DNA of 64,000 bases from Streptomyces sp. Edi2 (lineage in GTDB: Bacteria; Actinomycetota; Actinomycetes; Streptomycetales; Streptomycetaceae). A model generated the notes under the pieces. The model saw only the letters and a program-made list of their open reading frames with translations. It searched no databases and was not told the origin of the DNA. The translations under genes were made by a program, and so were the position numbers. The stretch covers positions 4,799,501 through 4,863,500 of the forward strand of contig NZ_JBEJGX010000003.1 in assembly GCF_040253635.1 (NCBI RefSeq), written 5' to 3'. Of the stretch, positions 50,277 to 58,784 are shown piece by piece; within the stretch, counting starts at the first letter, position 1; the number at the start of each line of letters is the position of its first letter.

Positions 50277-52934
50277 GTGTCGTCCCTTGCGCTGTACCGC
50301 CGCTACCGCCCCGAGACCTTCGCCGAGGTCATCGGGCAAGAGCACGTGACCGATCCGCTGCAGCAGGCACTGCGGAACAACCGGGTCAATCACGCTTATT
50401 TGTTCAGTGGGCCGCGAGGCTGCGGTAAGACGACCAGTGCGCGGATCCTGGCGCGCTGCCTCAACTGTGAGGAAGGTCCCACCCCCACGCCCTGCGGGAA
50501 GTGCCAGTCCTGTCTGGACCTGGCCAGGAACGGCCGGGGCTCGATCGATGTGATCGAGATCGACGCGGCATCGCACGGTGGCGTGGACGACGCCCGTGAG
50601 CTGCGCGAGAAGGCCTTCTTCGGGCCGGCCGGCAGCCGGTACAAGATCTACATCATCGACGAGGCGCACATGGTGACCTCGGCGGGCTTCAACGCCCTGC
50701 TGAAGGTCGTCGAGGAGCCGCCGGAGCATCTGAAGTTCATCTTCGCGACGACCGAGCCCGAGAAGGTCATCGGGACGATCCGCTCGCGAACGCATCACTA
50801 CCCGTTCCGGCTGGTGCCGCCGGGGACCCTGCGGGAGTACCTGGCCGAGGTGTGCGGGCGGGAGGACAGCCGGGTCGAGGACGGGGTGCTGCCGCTGGTG
50901 GTGCGGGCCGGGGCCGGGTCGGTGCGTGACTCGATGTCCGTGATGGACCAGCTGCTCGCCGGTGCCGGTGCGGACGGTGTGACGTATGCCATGGCGACGG
51001 CGTTGCTGGGATACACCGACGGCTCGCTGCTGGATTCGATCGTGGAGGCGTTCGCCGCGGGGGACGGCGCGGCGGCCTTCGAGGTCGTGGACCGGGTCAT
51101 CGAGGGCGGCAACGACCCGCGGCGCTTCGTCGCGGACCTGCTGGAGCGGCTGCGGGACCTGGTGATCCTGGCGGCCGTGCCGGACGCGGGGGAGAAGGGG
51201 CTGATCGACGCCCCCGTGGATGTGGTGGAGCGGATGACGGCGCAGGCGTCCGTCTTCGGGGCGGCCGAGCTGAGCCGGGCCGCCGACCTGGTCAATACGG
51301 GCCTGACGGAGATGCGCGGGGCCACCTCGCCGCGGCTGCAGCTGGAGCTGATCTGTGCGCGGGTGCTGCTGCCCGCGGCGTACGACGACGAGCGGTCGGT
51401 GCAGGCGCGGCTCGACCGTCTGGAGCGCGGCGCGAGCGCGGCGCTCCTGGGCGGCGGCGGGGCCGGTGGCATGAGCGGCGGTGCGGGCTCCGGGGGAGAC
51501 CTCGGGGCCGGGCCGGCACCCGTGGTGGCGTCCGGTGGCGGGCCGGCGGCCGGATATGTGCCGGGGCCGGAGGCTCATCCGGCGATGCCGGCGGCCGGGG
51601 CGTCCGGGCCGGCAGGACCCTCCGGGCCGGCCGCTGCGCGGGCCGCCGTGCGGGGCGCGGCGAGCGGTGGCGCGGGGGGCGGCGGTACGGCGGGCGGTGC
51701 GGGGGCTTCCCCTGCTCAGGCTCCGTCCGCGCCGGCCCCGGCTGCTCCGGCGGCTCCCGCTCCGGGTGCGCCCACGGCCGGCGCGGCGGCGTCCGGCGGA
51801 GGAGAGCAGCAGTGGGGTGGCGGCGGAGGCGCGGCGGCGCCACAGGGCGGCCCGGCGTCCGCTTCGCAGGCCGGGGCTCAGGGCGAGGCGCAGGGCGCCG
51901 GCGGCGGTGAAGGCGCGGCCGCTCGTCCCGGAGCCTGGCCCGGGAGCACCGGCCGCGGGAATGGCGGCGGCGGAACCGCCGGCGGCGCCGGAGCCAATGG
52001 GGGCGGCAACGGCCCCGGCGGCGGGCGGCAGCCCGGTGGGTGGCCCACGGCCGTGGCACCGGGGCAGGGCGGCCAGGCGCCGCAGGGCGGGGCGCCTGCT
52101 CCTTCGCCTTCGCCTTCGCCTTCGCCTTCGCCTTCGCCTTCACCCGAGCCGGCGGCCGGTCCGCCCGCGCCCGCAGCCCAGCCGCCGCAGGCCGGGGCGG
52201 CCCCGGGGGCGGCGCAGGGTGCCGCTCAGGTGCGGCAGATGTGGCCGGACATCCTGGAGGCGGTGAAGGACCGCCGGCGTTTCACGTGGATCCTGCTGAG
52301 CCAGAACGCCCAGGTCTCCGGCTTCGACGGCACGACGCTCCAGATCGGCTTCCCCAATGCCGGTGCCCGCGACAGCTTCGCCAACGGGGGAAGCGAGGAC
52401 GTTCTCAAGGACGTGCTGGCCGAGCGGTTCCAGGTGCAGTGGCGGGTCGAGGCGATCGTCGACCCGTCGGGCGGGGCCAATCCGCCGGCCGGCGGCGCTC
52501 CCCGTAGCGGCGGTGGCGGCTTCGGTGGCGGAGGAGGCGGTGGCTTCGGCGGCGGGGCGCCCGCCGCGCCGCAGCAGGGGGGGCCGCAGTCCCCGCCCCA
52601 GCAGAGCGGCCCGTCGGCGCCCCCGTCATCCGGGAGCCAGTACGGGCAGGGCGGCGGCGCAGCCGGCGGTGGCAGCGGCAGTGGCAGCACCGGCGGCAGC
52701 CAGGGCGCCCGGTTGGCGCGGGAGGCCGTCTCTCCGTCGGCGTCCGCGGGCGGCGGACAGCCGGCGTCCGGGGCGGAGGCTTCGTACTCGCCGCCGGAGC
52801 CCCCGCCGACGTCGATCGAGTACGACATGCCGGCCGAGGACGATGCCGACCTCGTCGACTCCGCGCTCAGCGGCCACGACCTGATCGTGCGCGAACTCGG
52901 CGCGACCGTGGTGGAAGAGTTCAACAACGAGTAG
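50277..52934 (+). CDS. dnaX: DNA polymerase III subunit gamma/tau
   Basis: 885 residues from GTG 50277 (SSLALYRRYRPETFAEVIGQ). AAA+ clamp-loader domains I-III are complete: Walker A FSGPRGCGKTTSARILARCL, the zinc cysteines CLNCEEGPTPTPCGKCQSC, Walker B IYIIDEAHMVTSAGFNALLK, sensor 1 FIFATTEPEKVIGTIRSRTH. From about residue 395 there is an enormous Gly/Ala/Pro-rich linker (about 245 residues) with Pro-Ser units from a (CCTTCG)6 microsatellite, then a conserved C-terminal domain (MWPDILEAVKDRRRFTWILL) that should bind the polymerase. No frameshift signal of the E. coli kind was recognised. It loads the beta clamp at the replisome. Confidence 0.96.
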   Translation: MSSLALYRRYRPETFAEVIGQEHVTDPLQQALRNNRVNHAYLFSGPRGCGKTTSARILARCLNCEEGPTPTPCGKCQSCLDLARNGRGSIDVIEIDAASHGGVDDARELREKAFFGPAGSRYKIYIIDEAHMVTSAGFNALLKVVEEPPEHLKFIFATTEPEKVIGTIRSRTHHYPFRLVPPGTLREYLAEVCGREDSRVEDGVLPLVVRAGAGSVRDSMSVMDQLLAGAGADGVTYAMATALLGYTDGSLLDSIVEAFAAGDGAAAFEVVDRVIEGGNDPRRFVADLLERLRDLVILAAVPDAGEKGLIDAPVDVVERMTAQASVFGAAELSRAADLVNTGLTEMRGATSPRLQLELICARVLLPAAYDDERSVQARLDRLERGASAALLGGGGAGGMSGGAGSGGDLGAGPAPVVASGGGPAAGYVPGPEAHPAMPAAGASGPAGPSGPAAARAAVRGAASGGAGGGGTAGGAGASPAQAPSAPAPAAPAAPAPGAPTAGAAASGGGEQQWGGGGGAAAPQGGPASASQAGAQGEAQGAGGGEGAAARPGAWPGSTGRGNGGGGTAGGAGANGGGNGPGGGRQPGGWPTAVAPGQGGQAPQGGAPAPSPSPSPSPSPSPSPEPAAGPPAPAAQPPQAGAAPGAAQGAAQVRQMWPDILEAVKDRRRFTWILLSQNAQVSGFDGTTLQIGFPNAGARDSFANGGSEDVLKDVLAERFQVQWRVEAIVDPSGGANPPAGGAPRSGGGGFGGGGGGGFGGGAPAAPQQGGPQSPPQQSGPSAPPSSGSQYGQGGGAAGGGSGSGSTGGSQGARLAREAVSPSASAGGGQPASGAEASYSPPEPPPTSIEYDMPAEDDADLVDSALSGHDLIVRELGATVVEEFNNE
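52101..52136. repeat. CCTTCG hexanucleotide repeat inside dnaX
   Basis: Six perfect CCTTCG units (then CCTTCA) encode a Pro-Ser string in the disordered DnaX linker. Unit length is a multiple of three, so copy-number change keeps the frame. Confidence 0.95.
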
Positions 52935-53272
52935 AAGAACAACCACGCCGAGCAAGCCCGAGAACAACAACCGAGCACAAGAACGACAACGACGAGCAGA
53001 AGAACAACAACAACGACGAGCAGAGACCAACAACCAGTGGGCGTCTTCAACAACGCGTAGAAGACTTCCACGTTGCGTAGCCGGGGCGGCAGCACCGCGT
53101 AGGCAGCGCGCCGGTGCGCGGGCAAGTCCGGGGCTCGGGGCCGGAGAACGGGTAAGCGGGCGTACACCAGGCGTACACCCGTGCTCCTCCCTACGGCATA
53201 GGGCGCGGGGCTCGTGAAACACGTAGGCTCGGGCTACCCGCACAATCGTTGTCGTATGGCAGGAGTCACGTC
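52935..53272. other. A-rich spacer with a copy of the dnaX 3' end
   Basis: 338 bases. 52935-53040 is strikingly low in T and rich in A (AACAACGACGAGCAGAAG words in loose repeats), unlike the genome average. TTCAACAACGNGTAGAAGA occurs at 52919-52937 (the dnaX end with its stop) and again at 53047-53065. From 53070 to 53272 it is GC-rich; the promoter of the ybaB-type gene should lie in the last 100 bases. Confidence 0.6.
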
Positions 53273-53623
53273 GTGATCCCCGGTGGTCAGCCCAATATGC
53301 AGCAGCTGCTTCAGCAGGCCCAGAAGATGCAGCAGGATCTCGCGGCCGCGCAGCAGGAGCTCGCGGAGACACCCGTCGAGGGCTCCGCGGGCGGCGGCCT
53401 GGTCAAGGCCACGGTGACCGGCTCCGGTGAACTCACGGGCCTGGTCATCGACCCCAAGGCGGTCGACACCGACTCCGCCGAGGAGACGGCCGAGACGATC
53501 GCCGACCTCGTGCTGGCGGCGGTCCGCGACGCCAACGCCAGCGCCCAGCAGCTCCAGCAGCAGAAGCTCGGTCCGCTCGCCCAGGGTCTGGGCGGTGGCG
53601 GAATCCCGGGTCTCCCCTTCTGA
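53273..53623 (+). CDS. YbaB/EbfC nucleoid-associated protein
   Basis: 116 residues from GTG 53273, with AGGAG seven bases before. N-terminal Gln-rich helix ([20 protein letters not shown]), a beta sheet ([20 protein letters not shown]) and a C-terminal helix ([20 protein letters not shown]) are the YbaB dimer fold that binds DNA nonspecifically. A glycine-rich tail is common in actinobacteria. The order dnaX-ybaB-recR is conserved in most bacteria and supports a role in recombination or nucleoid structure. Confidence 0.93.
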   Translation: MIPGGQPNMQQLLQQAQKMQQDLAAAQQELAETPVEGSAGGGLVKATVTGSGELTGLVIDPKAVDTDSAEETAETIADLVLAAVRDANASAQQLQQQKLGPLAQGLGGGGIPGLPF

Positions 53624-53674
53624 GGAGTAGCCAACTAGCGTACGCATCACGGCAGAAGAGAAAGAAGACGTTCC

Positions 53675-54274
53675 GTGTATGAAGGCGTGGTCCAGGACCT
53701 GATCGATGAGTTGGGCAGGCTGCCCGGCGTCGGTCCCAAGAGCGCGCAGCGGATCGCCTTCCACATTCTTCAGGCCGAGCCCACCGATGTCCGCCGGCTC
53801 GCGAACGCGCTGATGGAGGTCAAGGCGAAGGTCCGGTTCTGCGGCACCTGCGGCAATGTGGCGCAGGAGGAGCAGTGCCGGGTCTGCCTGGACCCGAGGC
53901 GTGATCCGGCGGTCATCTGCGTCGTGGAGGAGCCCAAGGACGTCGTGGCGATCGAGCGGACGCGTGAGTTCCGCGGTCGCTACCACGTCCTCGGCGGGGC
54001 GATCAGCCCGATCGAGGGCGTGGGTCCCGACGACCTGCGGATCAGGGAACTGCTGGCCAGGCTCGCGGACGGCACCGTCACCGAGCTGATTCTGGCCACC
54101 GACCCGAATCTCGAGGGCGAGGCCACGGCCACGTATCTGGCCCGCATGATCAAACCCATGGGCCTGCGGGTGACGCGGCTGGCGAGCGGTCTGCCGGTCG
54201 GAGGCGATCTGGAGTACGCGGACGAGGTCACGCTGGGGCGGGCCTTCGAAGGGAGGAGACTTCTCGATGTCTGA
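53675..54274 (+). CDS. recR: Recombination mediator RecR
   Basis: 199 residues from GTG 53675, full length for RecR. The helix-hairpin-helix ([17 protein letters not shown]), the four-cysteine zinc finger ([16 protein letters not shown]) and the Toprim core ([39 protein letters not shown]) are all intact. RecR works with RecO to load RecA on gapped DNA. Its last 8 bases overlap the DUF5063 gene. Confidence 0.97.
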   Translation: MYEGVVQDLIDELGRLPGVGPKSAQRIAFHILQAEPTDVRRLANALMEVKAKVRFCGTCGNVAQEEQCRVCLDPRRDPAVICVVEEPKDVVAIERTREFRGRYHVLGGAISPIEGVGPDDLRIRELLARLADGTVTELILATDPNLEGEATATYLARMIKPMGLRVTRLASGLPVGGDLEYADEVTLGRAFEGRRLLDV

Positions 54275-54929
54275 TGCCACGCTGCACAACGCGACACAGG
54301 ACCCGGACGACTTCGCCGTATCGATCTCCGACTCGGTCGAGAGTTTCATCGTCGCGGTGACGGAGGTCGCCAAGGGGGACGAACCGGACAGCGCGGTGCC
54401 CTTCCTGCTGCTGGAGGTCTCCCAGCTGCTGCTCACCGGCGGCCGTCTGGGCGCCCACGAGGACTTCGTACCCGACGAACGGTACGAGCCGGACACCGGA
54501 CCGGAGCCGGACGTCGACGACCTGCGCGAGCGCTTCGCGACCCTGCTCGACCCGGTGGACGTCTACTCCGAGGTCTTCGACCCGTATGTGCCGCGCAGCG
54601 AGCCGGTCGCCAGCCGGATCTCCGACGACCTGGCCGACATCGTCACCGACCTGCGGCACGGCCTGGCGCACTACCGGGCGGGCCGGGTCAGTGAAGCCCT
54701 GTGGTGGTGGCAGTTCTCCTACCTGTCCAACTGGGGCCCGACCGCCTCGGCCGCCCTGCGCGCGCTGCAGTCGCTGGTCGCCCACGTACGCCTCGACCAG
54801 CCGCTGGTCGAGCTGGACGGTCTGGACACCGACAGCAGCGTCACCGGCGACGAGGAGCGGCTCGCCGAGGAGGCCGGAAAGGTCATGGTGGCGGAGATCG
54901 CCGGGCCGCTGGGGCTGCGCGGGGTGTGA
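54267..54929 (+). CDS. DUF5063 family protein
   Basis: 220 residues from ATG 54267, overlapping recR by 8 bp. A helical, acidic protein with the DUF5063 pattern: [77 protein letters not shown] and [20 protein letters not shown]. It sits between recR and lysC, a conserved actinobacterial arrangement. No function is established; co-expression with RecR suggests a DNA-maintenance link but this is inference. Confidence 0.85.
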   Translation: MSDATLHNATQDPDDFAVSISDSVESFIVAVTEVAKGDEPDSAVPFLLLEVSQLLLTGGRLGAHEDFVPDERYEPDTGPEPDVDDLRERFATLLDPVDVYSEVFDPYVPRSEPVASRISDDLADIVTDLRHGLAHYRAGRVSEALWWWQFSYLSNWGPTASAALRALQSLVAHVRLDQPLVELDGLDTDSSVTGDEERLAEEAGKVMVAEIAGPLGLRGV

Positions 54930-55288
54930 GGCGGGGTGTGCGGGGGCGTGAGCCGGGGGCGGTCATGCCCGGGCCGTCCGCCCCCTGGGCCTCTTCGCCG
55001 CGACCGGACCTTGTGACCTGGGTTACGTTTTCGTGTGTACTGCCCAGAAGCGGGCATGTGCTCGCCGAGCGGGCGCGACGGTGCGCCTTGTGGAGCCGCC
55101 TCGGGACGTGGAACTCACGGGACAGGTGATCACGGTGAAAATCCGTGATCAACCAGTGAGTCGCATGTCTCACGATGTGGTATCAGCAGGGCGGATTCCG
55201 CTTGCTCGTTAGACTGAGCCGACCGCAGTACCCCCATTTCCGGGGGTCCGGGAGGAAACTCCCGATGAGACAGTTGCGAGGAGCGCAC
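54930..55288. other. Leader region of lysC with an inverted repeat
   Basis: About 360 bases. A perfect 9-bp inverted repeat, TGATCACGG (55127-55135) and CCGTGATCA (55143-55151) with a 7-base loop TGAAAAT, lies 138 bp before the lysC start, and could be an operator or a weak hairpin. No lysine riboswitch structure was recognised. No ORF in the space has family resemblance. Confidence 0.5.
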
Positions 55289-56560
55289 GTGGGCCTTGTC
55301 GTGCAGAAGTACGGCGGCTCATCCGTTGCGGATGCCGAGGGCATCAAGCGCGTTGCCAAGCGAGTCGTCGAAGCCAAGAAGAACGGCAACCAGGTTGTCG
55401 TGGTGGTTTCGGCGATGGGCGACACGACGGACGAGCTGATCGATCTCGCGCAGGAAGTGTCCCCGATTCCGTCGGGGCGCGAGTTCGACATGCTGCTGAC
55501 CGCCGGAGAGCGGATCTCCATGGCCCTGCTGGCCATGGCGATCAAAAACCTCGGCCATGAGGCGCAGTCCTTCACGGGCAGCCAGGCAGGTGTCATCACC
55601 GATTCCGTGCACAACAAGGCACGGATCATCGACGTCACGCCGGGCCGCATCAAGACCTCCGTCGACGAGGGCAATATCGCCATCGTCGCCGGGTTCCAGG
55701 GCGTGTCCCAGGACAAGAAGGACATCACGACGCTGGGGCGCGGTGGGTCGGACACGACCGCCGTCGCGCTGGCAGCCGCCCTGAACGCCGATGTCTGTGA
55801 GATCTACACCGATGTGGACGGTGTCTTCACCGCCGACCCCCGGGTCGTGAAGAAGGCCCGGAAGATCGACTGGATCTCCTTCGAGGACATGCTGGAGCTG
55901 GCGAGCTCCGGATCCAAGGTGCTGCTGCACCGTTGCGTCGAGTACGCACGCCGTTACAACATCCCGATCCACGTCCGCTCCTCGTTCTCGGGGCTGAAGG
56001 GCACGTGGGTCAGCAACGAACCGCAAGGGGACCAGCCGATGGAGCAGGCAATCATCTCGGGCGTCGCACATGACACCTCCGAGGCGAAGGTCACGGTCGT
56101 CGGAGTCCCGGACAAGCCGGGCGAGGCCGCGCGCATCTTCCGTGCGATCGCGGACTCCGAGGTCAACATCGACATGGTGGTGCAGAACGTCTCCGCCGCG
56201 TCGACCGGTCTGACCGACATCTCCTTCACGCTGCCCAAGGCCGAGGGCCGCAAGGCCGTCGCGGCCCTGGAGCGGACCCGTACGGCGGTGGGCTTCGACT
56301 CGCTGCGCTACGACGACCAGATCGCCAAGATCTCGCTGGTCGGCGCGGGGATGAAGACCAACCCCGGCGTCACGGCGACGTTCTTCGAGGCGCTGTCGAA
56401 CGCGGGCGTGAACATCGAGCTCATCTCGACCTCCGAGATCCGCATCTCGGTGGTCACCCGTGCCGATGACGTCAACGAGGCCGTACGGGCCGTGCACACC
56501 GCCTTCGGTCTCGACACCGACAGTGACGAGGCCGTGGTCTATGGCGGCACCGGCCGATGA
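55289..56560 (+). CDS. lysC: Aspartate kinase (aspartokinase), alpha with internal beta start
   Basis: 423 residues from GTG 55289, with GCGAGGAGCGCAC upstream. Kinase domain: [20 protein letters not shown], the [20 protein letters not shown] loop, [20 protein letters not shown] and [15 protein letters not shown]. Two C-terminal ACT domains ([20 protein letters not shown] and [20 protein letters not shown]) confer lysine/threonine feedback. An internal ATG at 56039 ([16 protein letters not shown], codon 251) after AAGGGGA matches the known separate beta-subunit start in actinobacteria. It makes aspartyl phosphate for Lys, Thr, Met and diaminopimelate. ATGA overlap with asd. Confidence 0.97.
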   Translation: MGLVVQKYGGSSVADAEGIKRVAKRVVEAKKNGNQVVVVVSAMGDTTDELIDLAQEVSPIPSGREFDMLLTAGERISMALLAMAIKNLGHEAQSFTGSQAGVITDSVHNKARIIDVTPGRIKTSVDEGNIAIVAGFQGVSQDKKDITTLGRGGSDTTAVALAAALNADVCEIYTDVDGVFTADPRVVKKARKIDWISFEDMLELASSGSKVLLHRCVEYARRYNIPIHVRSSFSGLKGTWVSNEPQGDQPMEQAIISGVAHDTSEAKVTVVGVPDKPGEAARIFRAIADSEVNIDMVVQNVSAASTGLTDISFTLPKAEGRKAVAALERTRTAVGFDSLRYDDQIAKISLVGAGMKTNPGVTATFFEALSNAGVNIELISTSEIRISVVTRADDVNEAVRAVHTAFGLDTDSDEAVVYGGTGR

Positions 56561-57672
56561 TTCCGGCCGAGGCGGGCCGTCCGTCCCTCGCCGATACGGC
56601 GTGGGCGGGCGCCCGTAAGGCCGCCAAGCCGCATCTCGCCGTCGTCGGCGCCACCGGCGCCGTCGGCTCGGTCCTGCTCGGCATCCTGTCCGAGCGGGCC
56701 GATATCTGGGGCGAGATCCGGCTGCTCGCCTCTCCCCACTCGGCCGGCCGCAAGCTGACCGTGCGGGGCGAACAGGTCGAGGTCGTCGCGCTGAGCGAGG
56801 AAGCCTTCGACGGTATCGATGTCGCGATGTTCGACGTCCCCGACGAGGTCTCCGCGCAGTGGGCACCGGTCGCCGTGTCCAAGGGTGCGGTGGTCGTGGA
56901 CAACTCCGGCGCGTTCCGGATGGACCCGGACGTGCCGCTGGTCGTGCCCGAGGTCAATGCGCACACGGCGCGGGTGCGTCCGCGCGGCATCATCGCCAAC
57001 CCGAACTGCACGACGCTCTCGATGATCGTCGCGCTGGGGGCGCTGCATGCCGAGTACGGGTTGAGCGAGCTGATCGTCTCCTCGTACCAAGCCGTTTCCG
57101 GGACGGGCAAGGCCGGCGTCGACACCTTGCGCGCGCAGCTGTCCGCGGTGTCCGGTACGGAGCTGGGCACCGCGCCCGGCGATGTGCGCCGGGCCGTCGG
57201 GGACACGCTGGGGCCGTTCCCGGCGCCGATCGCCCTCAACGTCGTGCCCTGGGCCGGCACGCTCCAGGAGGACGGCTGGTCCTCCGAAGAGCTCAAGATC
57301 CGTAACGAGTCCCGCAAGATCCTGGGGCTGCCGGATCTGCCGGTCACCGCGACCTGTGTGCGGGTGCCGGTGATCACCACCCACTCCCTGACCGTGCACG
57401 CCCGGTTCGAGAACGAGGTCTCGGTCGGCGGTGCGCACGAGATCCTGGCCGCGGCCCCCGGGGTCGTCCTCAGCGACGACCCGGCCGAGGACGAGTACCC
57501 GACCCCTGCCGATGTCGTCGGTACGGATCCGACCTGGGTCGGAAGGGTGCGGCGCTCGCTGGATGACCCGCGGGCGCTGGAGCTGTTCGTGTGCGGGGAC
57601 AACCTGCGCAAGGGGGCTGCCCTGAACACGGCACAGGTCGGTGAGCTGGTGGCGGGGGAGCTCCGGGGGTAG
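56557..57672 (+). CDS. asd: Aspartate-semialdehyde dehydrogenase
   Basis: 371 residues from ATG 56557, coupled to lysC by an ATGA overlap. The NADP-binding [14 protein letters not shown], the active-site cysteine in [20 protein letters not shown], the glutamine/phosphate loop [17 protein letters not shown] and the catalytic His in [14 protein letters not shown] are present. It reduces aspartyl phosphate to aspartate semialdehyde, the branch point to wall diaminopimelate and amino acids. The N-terminal extension of about 26 residues is longer than in E. coli but common in Streptomyces. Confidence 0.97.
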   Translation: MIPAEAGRPSLADTAWAGARKAAKPHLAVVGATGAVGSVLLGILSERADIWGEIRLLASPHSAGRKLTVRGEQVEVVALSEEAFDGIDVAMFDVPDEVSAQWAPVAVSKGAVVVDNSGAFRMDPDVPLVVPEVNAHTARVRPRGIIANPNCTTLSMIVALGALHAEYGLSELIVSSYQAVSGTGKAGVDTLRAQLSAVSGTELGTAPGDVRRAVGDTLGPFPAPIALNVVPWAGTLQEDGWSSEELKIRNESRKILGLPDLPVTATCVRVPVITTHSLTVHARFENEVSVGGAHEILAAAPGVVLSDDPAEDEYPTPADVVGTDPTWVGRVRRSLDDPRALELFVCGDNLRKGAALNTAQVGELVAGELRG

Positions 57673-57688
57673 GGGCGGGTGCCCCATG

Positions 57689-57709
57689 GGGCCGGCGGTT
57701 TGCCGGCCC
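57689..57709 (+). terminator. Terminator of the lysC-asd operon
   Basis: Stem GGGCCGGC / GCCGGCCC (8 bp) with loop GGTTT, 16 bases after the asd stop, followed by GGTCCCTTATGGGTTT. Confidence 0.75.
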
Positions 57710-57891
57710 GGTCCCTTATGGGTTTCGTGACCTGCCGGTGCGGGCTTCTGCCATGGTGGGGAGCCGAGTTGGCGGGATCGGCCGTCGTGCGCCTACCGCC
57801 TGAGGGATACTTTGCGGAGCGTGTGAAGATTCTGTGAGCGGATTACTGGTCCGAACCTCTTGATCTGGGCTGACGGCCTGTTCGACCATTC

Positions 57892-57930
57892 GCTCCCCGC
57901 CAGACTGCAACCGGCAGTTGGGCGGGGAGC
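57892..57930 (+). terminator. Hairpin between asd and the sigma gene
   Basis: GCTCCCCGCC pairs with GGCGGGGAGC, and inside it ACTGC pairs with GCAGT around AACCG, giving a 39-base hairpin followed by GTCTTTG. It lies in a 449-bp gap (57673-58121) that otherwise has no gene; it may end readthrough from asd or a short upstream RNA, or attenuate the sigma operon. Confidence 0.65.
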
Positions 57931-58121
57931 GTCTTTGTGGCCGCCCGCAGGGGTGGCCCGGGATGTCCGCGGGTCGCAGGGGGAGGCCCCGGTGTCGGGG
58001 AATTCGCGTCGGGCAATTAGGGCATTCAGGAAGAGCTGGTACGCATGAGGGCATTTGATGCATCGTCAAAAGCGGTGCCTTGCGCGTACAACCCTTATAG
58101 GGGGAAGCGTGTCCAACAGGC

Positions 58122-58784
58122 GTGGCAGAGGTACTCGGATTCACCATCGCCCCGGCGGGGGCAGCGGGCGCAACGGTGCGCCCGCCGCGGCCCCTTGCGT
58201 CCGGGGGCATGCCAGTGATCGCTCCCTGGCCCACCACGCGTCCCGCGCAGATTCCTCCGCAGCGTGGGGACACTGACGACGCGATGGCAGCGGGCACCAC
58301 AGTCGACCACCTCACCGAGACCTACCGCGCGCACTACCGCTCCCTGCTCGGTCTCGCCGCGCTGCTCCTCGACGACACCGCCTCCTGCGAGGACGTCGTC
58401 CAGGAAGCCTTCATCCGGGTGCACTCCGCGCGTGGACGGGTGCGCGAACCCGAGAAGACCCTCGCCTACCTCCGTCAGACGGTCGTCAACCTCTCGCGCT
58501 CCGCGCTGCGCCGCCGCATCCTCGGGCTCAAGCTGCTGTCCAAGCCGATGCCCGACATGGCGAGCGCCGAGGAGGGCGCCTACGACCTGCTGGAGCGGGA
58601 CCAGTTGATCCAGGCGATGCGCGGTCTGCAGCGTCGGCAGCGCGAGGTGCTGGTGCTGCGCTACTTCGCCGATATGACCGAGGCGCAGGTGGCCCAGACG
58701 CTGGGCATATCGCTCGGTTCCGTCAAGGCCTACGGGTCGCGGGGCATCGCGGCGCTCCGCGTCGCGATGGAGGCTCCCGCATGA
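58122..58784 (+). CDS. SigE-family RNA polymerase sigma factor
   Basis: 220 residues from GTG 58122 (AEVLGFTIAPAGAAG), a start I recall as conserved in Streptomyces homologues; ATG 58284 (MAAGTTVDHLTETYRAHYRS) would remove an extension of 54 residues. Region 2 is HYRSLLGLAALLLDDTASCE, VVQEAFIRVHSARGRVREPE; region 4 is REVLVLRYFADMTEAQVAQT, LGISLGSVKAYGSRGIAALR. It ends overlapping the membrane-protein gene (ATGA). This is a deeply conserved pair next to asd. A second pair with the same logic is at 1.9-3.2 kb. Confidence 0.88.
   Translation: MAEVLGFTIAPAGAAGATVRPPRPLASGGMPVIAPWPTTRPAQIPPQRGDTDDAMAAGTTVDHLTETYRAHYRSLLGLAALLLDDTASCEDVVQEAFIRVHSARGRVREPEKTLAYLRQTVVNLSRSALRRRILGLKLLSKPMPDMASAEEGAYDLLERDQLIQAMRGLQRRQREVLVLRYFADMTEAQVAQTLGISLGSVKAYGSRGIAALRVAMEAPA

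Noticed and set aside
50277..52934. Programmed frameshift producing a short gamma form of DnaX
   Set aside because: No slippery A-rich sequence followed by a hairpin was seen; the long linker is GC-rich with no suitable site.
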